A stretch of DNA of 64,000 bases from Nocardia bhagyanarayanae (GTDB taxonomy: Bacteria > Actinomycetota > Actinomycetes > Mycobacteriales > Mycobacteriaceae). The notes beneath the pieces are model-generated. The model was given only the letters and a program-made list of their open reading frames with translations. It searched no databases and was not told the DNA's origin. The DNA lies in contig NZ_VFPG01000001.1 in assembly GCF_006716565.1 (NCBI RefSeq), positions 5,952,001 through 6,016,000 of the forward strand. The letters run 5' to 3'. Position numbers and translations under genes: made by a program. Positions 61,227 through 64,000 of this stretch are shown here, piece by piece. Within the stretch, counting starts at the first letter, position 1. Each line of letters opens with the position of its first letter.

Positions 61227-62204
61227 TCAGCAGGACTGTCGTGGACCGGTGAGTCGGTGGGCCAGAAGGAAGTCCATCATCCGGCGCTGCAAGGTGAGTC
61301 CAGAGGACGATTGCATGAGCAGCCCGCCGCCGATGTGGTCGGGTCCGATGGGCGTGATGAATTGTGCCAGTTCGCAGCCACTTCCGGTGTAGTGCTCGAT
61401 GGTCGCGGGGATCGGGTCCGCAGTAGTGGTAACCGCGGTCGGCGTGTCGGCGAGGGTGAGGTTGCCCGCCCGCCGATCGGCGCCGAGCCACTGCAGGATG
61501 TTGGCACGGCCGATCGGGTAGAGGCTGGTCTGATCGGCGAGGTCTTGGAGGAAGAAGGCCGGGACCGGGCGGGCTCGCGAACCCATCGACGCGACGATGG
61601 TGGCGCCGGTGAGATCCGCTACGGGCGGCCGCATGCTCATGCCGTGCGGTCCACCCGCCATCGGGGCTATGGCGGCGTACAGATCCGGATACGTCGCCGC
61701 CATGACGGTGCTCATACCGCCGCCCGCCGAGTAGCCGCCGACGTAGACGCGGGCGCGGTCGATCCCGAACTCCTGGATCAGAGTTTCGGTGATGCCCGCG
61801 ACGATCGAGGGCTCACCGGTATCGCGCTCCTGATTGGCGGGGTCGAACCAGTTCCAGCACCAGCGCTCGTTGGCGTCCCTGGTCTGGATCGGGTACGCGA
61901 GGACGAAACCCAGCTCGTCGGCGATCCTGGTCAGCGAGAAGCCGTTGCCGGCCAGTTGCGCCTCGGGGTCGGTGCAGCCGTGCAGGTAGATCATCAGGGG
62001 TTTGCCCGCCGTGTCGCCAGGCGGCACGTGCAGGTAGTAGCTGCGGGTGCCCGCCGCGTTGGTGTAGCTGCGCTCGGTGATATCGGCCGCGTACGCGCGC
62101 GGACTACCCAATGCGGCCAGACCCGAGGCGAGCAGCAGCGCGGCGACCATGGCCGCCAGCCGCTTTCGAGAGATGACACGGTCGATCAACTGCACTCCCC
62201 ACAC
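61227..62204 (-). CDS. Secreted PHB-depolymerase-family esterase
   Basis: Encodes up to 325 residues from GTG at 62204; a GTG nine bases on is an alternative. Signal peptide: basic RVISRKRLAAMVAALLLASG ending near AYAAD. It has LMIYLHGCTDP (oxyanion region, HGC), VYVGGYSAGGGMSTVMAA with the nucleophile Ser, IAPMAGG, and a C-terminal His in GPDHIGGG. Family LpqC/Esterase_PHB: secreted feruloyl, acetylxylan or polyhydroxyalkanoate esterases. Convergent with crtB; no strong hairpin in the 83-base gap. Confidence 0.87.
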   Translation of the reverse strand: MWGVQLIDRVISRKRLAAMVAALLLASGLAALGSPRAYAADITERSYTNAAGTRSYYLHVPPGDTAGKPLMIYLHGCTDPEAQLAGNGFSLTRIADELGFVLAYPIQTRDANERWCWNWFDPANQERDTGEPSIVAGITETLIQEFGIDRARVYVGGYSAGGGMSTVMAATYPDLYAAIAPMAGGPHGMSMRPPVADLTGATIVASMGSRARPVPAFFLQDLADQTSLYPIGRANILQWLGADRRAGNLTLADTPTAVTTTADPIPATIEHYTGSGCELAQFITPIGPDHIGGGLLMQSSSGLTLQRRMMDFLLAHRLTGPRQSC

Positions 62205-62777
62205 GAAAGCATCGACGAATACTCGCGACTCGCACCTCGGGCGATCCTTCGATGCGGGATCGGGCGCTACCGAGCACCGGCTCCTTCTGAAGGATAACTA
62301 TTCCAAACAGCTCGGGCCATGATCATCACGGTGTCGGCCGGCCACTGCCGACCCTCGGACCGGCGTACGGCCCGAGTATCTGCGGTACCGGTTCGAGTAC
62401 TGCGTTCGCGCGGCGGTCGAATCCGCTGTGCCGCCGGATGTTTGAGCTTGCTCACTCGACGAGCGCCTCGTCGAGTATGAGACCGGTCGTGAACTCGCTT
62501 GGCCGCCGCGAACCGCAGCGTCACCGGAGAGCGGCGAGAACTATGTCGACGCGCCCCGCGAGGGATCGAGCGGTCGCACAGCGGACTCCATACGTGCCAT
62601 CCCGTTGTACCGGACATCGTCGAGTTCGAGCCGCCAGGCAGTTGCACTCCGATTGCCGGACGGGTCTGCCAGCTGTTCGAAACAGGTAGCCGACTACTCG
62701 CGTCGGCGTGTCGCGAGGGGCGAAGGCTTGGCCTCTAGCACGGATCGAGTGTCGTGATCCGGATCTTGGAGGAGAGC
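62205..62777. other. Spacer between divergent secreted-protein genes; nothing recognised
   Basis: About 570 bases between the divergent starts at 62204 (-) and 62778 (+). It should hold both promoters. I saw no clear gene, RNA structure or strong palindrome; small open frames lack ribosome sites and motifs. Confidence 0.4.
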
Positions 62778-63557
62778 ATGACTAGCAGGGCCAGAGCCTT
62801 CCTCGTCGCTGTGACGGCGGCGGGGGCGCTCGGCGTGGGGCTGGTGCCGATCGCGGGGTCGACGCCGACGAACACCGCGCCCGGGTGGCCGGACGAGTCC
62901 GGATGCTGTGATTCGACCGACACGACCGATCCCCCCATCACGACCGATCCCCCCATCACGACCAATCCGCCCGACACGACCAATCCGCCCGACACGACCA
63001 ATCCGCCCGGCACGACCGACCCGCCCACAACGAATTCGGTCGTACCGACCACAACTAACCTGGTCAGACCGCCCACAACCAGCCCGGTCCAACCGCCCAC
63101 AACCAGCCCGGCCACCCCACCGACAACCAGCCCGGCCGAACCGCCCACGACCACCACGCCGACCGAGCCACCCACCACAACCGCTCGACCGACAGTCGAG
63201 ACCACCACCGAGTCGCTTGTCGCGCCCCCGATCGCTACGAGTTCGTCGACTGCTGTGCTGGGAGGGAGAGAGAAGCCGCCGGACGATCGCATCGGCGATG
63301 CGCTGGGCCTCGGCGCGTTCCTCCTGGCGCTCGGTGGGGCGGCGTTCGTCACGCACCGACGGCGCGGGCGTCCGCACGGTTCATCGCCCGAGCACACTCG
63401 TGATGCGCTTCCCCCGCAAATTCGTGTGCAGGTGGTCGGGGATATGAGCCCGTCTATCCACGTTCGCGAGGTCGCCGCGCCGACCGAAGCTCCCGCGGTG
63501 CGGGTGCTGCTGAGTGTGGGCGCGCCGCGGCTAGAGGTGAAGGAGGTTCCACGATGA
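62778..63557 (+). CDS. Pro/Thr-rich cell-surface membrane protein
   Basis: Encodes 259 residues; the ATG at 62778 follows GGAGGAG. Signal peptide (RARAFLVAVTAAGALGVGLV), then residues about 50-150 are Pro/Thr-rich repeats (TTDPPI, TTNPPD, later PPTTSP) of the cell-wall stalk type, likely O-glycosylated. A transmembrane helix follows (ALGLGAFLLALGGAAFV) with a basic stop-transfer RRRGR and a cytoplasmic tail of about 60 residues ending in RVLLSVGAPRLEVKEV. No LPXTG. Overlaps the next gene by four bases (ATGA). Confidence 0.82.
   Translation: MTSRARAFLVAVTAAGALGVGLVPIAGSTPTNTAPGWPDESGCCDSTDTTDPPITTDPPITTNPPDTTNPPDTTNPPGTTDPPTTNSVVPTTTNLVRPPTTSPVQPPTTSPATPPTTSPAEPPTTTTPTEPPTTTARPTVETTTESLVAPPIATSSSTAVLGGREKPPDDRIGDALGLGAFLLALGGAAFVTHRRRGRPHGSSPEHTRDALPPQIRVQVVGDMSPSIHVREVAAPTEAPAVRVLLSVGAPRLEVKEVPR
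62921..63028 (+). repeat. 18-bp coding tandem repeats (six units)
   Basis: Six consecutive 18-base units beginning CACGACC encode the TTDPPI/TTNPPD hexapeptides. Less regular 24-base units (ACAACCAGCCCGG-type) follow to about 63140. Such tracts can change length by slippage. Confidence 0.8.
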
Positions 63558-64000
63558 CGAGTCCGGCAACGATTACGGCTCGGTCGGCGCTGTTCGGCGG
63601 CGCGGTCCGTGAAGTCGTCGAAGGCGATCTGGCCGAGCGCCTGCGCACGAGCGGTGTCGAAGAGCTGGCGCTGCGGCGGGCGCCGGTGGTTGCGGCAGGA
63701 CTGCGGTCGGCGGCGGTGTGTCAGGTGGCCAAGGCCGTCGACGGACTGCTCGAGATCGACTTGGGCGGGGTCGCGGTCGCCGGGTGGCGCCGCTACGAGC
63801 GGCTGCGCGGCGCGGCGATGCGAACCCGCACGGGCGGAGTCGAGCGGGTCGAGTTGTACGCACACGAAGTCACCCGGACCTGCTGTCCACGCCTCGAGGT
63901 CGTCGTCGGTGAGAATCAGGTCGGCGAATTCTCGCTGGAACTCGATGTGGCAGTGCGGGTTCAGCCGCTCGCGGCCATCGTTCGCAACGGGATGCTCGTG
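63554..64000 (+). CDS. Hypothetical protein, 5' part (runs off window)
   Basis: At least 149 residues from the ATG at 63554 that overlaps the preceding stop (ATGA). I do not recognise the family. It starts with TSPATITARSALFGGAVREVVEGDL and alternates helices and strands (VAGWRRYERLRGAAMRTRTGG, VERVELYAHEV, CCPRLEVVVGEN), with a CC pair. No signal peptide or membrane segment. Translational coupling to the surface protein suggests a joint role, perhaps with its cytoplasmic tail. Confidence 0.7.
   Translation, partial: MTSPATITARSALFGGAVREVVEGDLAERLRTSGVEELALRRAPVVAAGLRSAAVCQVAKAVDGLLEIDLGGVAVAGWRRYERLRGAAMRTRTGGVERVELYAHEVTRTCCPRLEVVVGENQVGEFSLELDVAVRVQPLAAIVRNGMLV

Noticed and set aside
62921..63140. 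Non-coding satellite or CRISPR-like repeat
   Set aside because: The 18-base periodicity encodes regular TTxPPx hexapeptides in a frame with signal peptide and membrane helix, so it is a coding repeat.
1..64000. tRNA, rRNA or riboswitch
   Set aside because: Scanning by eye gave no cloverleaf with GTTCGA-type T-loop in context, no rRNA signature and no recognisable riboswitch; a covariance search would be needed to exclude small RNAs.

Overview
The window is high-GC actinobacterial DNA and most resembles a Nocardia or close relative (Mycobacteriales). Pointers are two mycothiol-type maleylpyruvate isomerase-family genes, a 3-ketosteroid dehydrogenase-like flavoprotein with several SDRs, a truncated PPDK-like protein, a modular type I PKS, a crtE-crtI-crtB cluster, and frequent GTG starts with GGAGG-type ribosome sites. 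The genus is inferred from gene content; no rRNA or tRNA gene was seen.

Layout. 1-5849 (-): 5' part of a modular type I PKS (KS-AT-DH-KR-ACP, then a second KS cut by the window edge). 5850-7430: gene-poor spacer with a decayed IS21 istA. 7434-9354: MerR regulator divergent from a maleylpyruvate isomerase-family gene, then a small three-helix-bundle protein. 9507-17453 (+): SnoaL-like protein, secreted beta-propeller, large AAA regulator, MBL hydrolase, class V aminotransferase-like enzyme and a frameshifted GDSL esterase. 17748-21444 (-): haloalkane dehalogenase-like hydrolase, serine hydrolase, and an SDR/dihydrodipicolinate-reductase-like pair divergent from an IclR-type regulator. 22541-24179: TetR divergent from a DUF1295 membrane protein.

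24242-34749 is a divergent catabolic locus. The minus arm carries an LLM flavin oxidoreductase, SDR, HSL esterase, VOC protein and a fused TRAP permease with its TAXI binding protein. The plus arm carries an SDR, a KstD-like flavoprotein and two more SDRs. The 151-bp divergent gap holds two strong palindromes. The set suggests uptake and oxidation of a steroid- or terpenoid-like compound; the substrate is inferred.

34796-47766 holds hypothetical proteins, a DUF2332 protein with an internal deletion, a secreted beta-helix protein, TetR and WYL regulators, a UvrA-like ATPase without a UvrB-binding segment, a second maleylpyruvate isomerase-family gene with its MarR regulator, a PPDK-like fusion, a tyrosine phosphatase and an arginyl-tRNA synthetase.

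47863-56251 (+) is a carbohydrate locus: a GH43/GH32-like propeller, a fucose/arabinose isomerase-family enzyme, an FGGY kinase, a thioredoxin, a DUF2961 (GH172-type) glycosidase, a polyol dehydrogenase and a xylulokinase-like kinase. I propose, as inference, D-arabinose/D-arabinitol salvage possibly fed by D-arabinan. 57497-61143 is a carotenoid cluster whose crtI is frameshifted. The window closes with a secreted esterase, a Pro/Thr-rich surface protein and an unknown protein cut by the edge.
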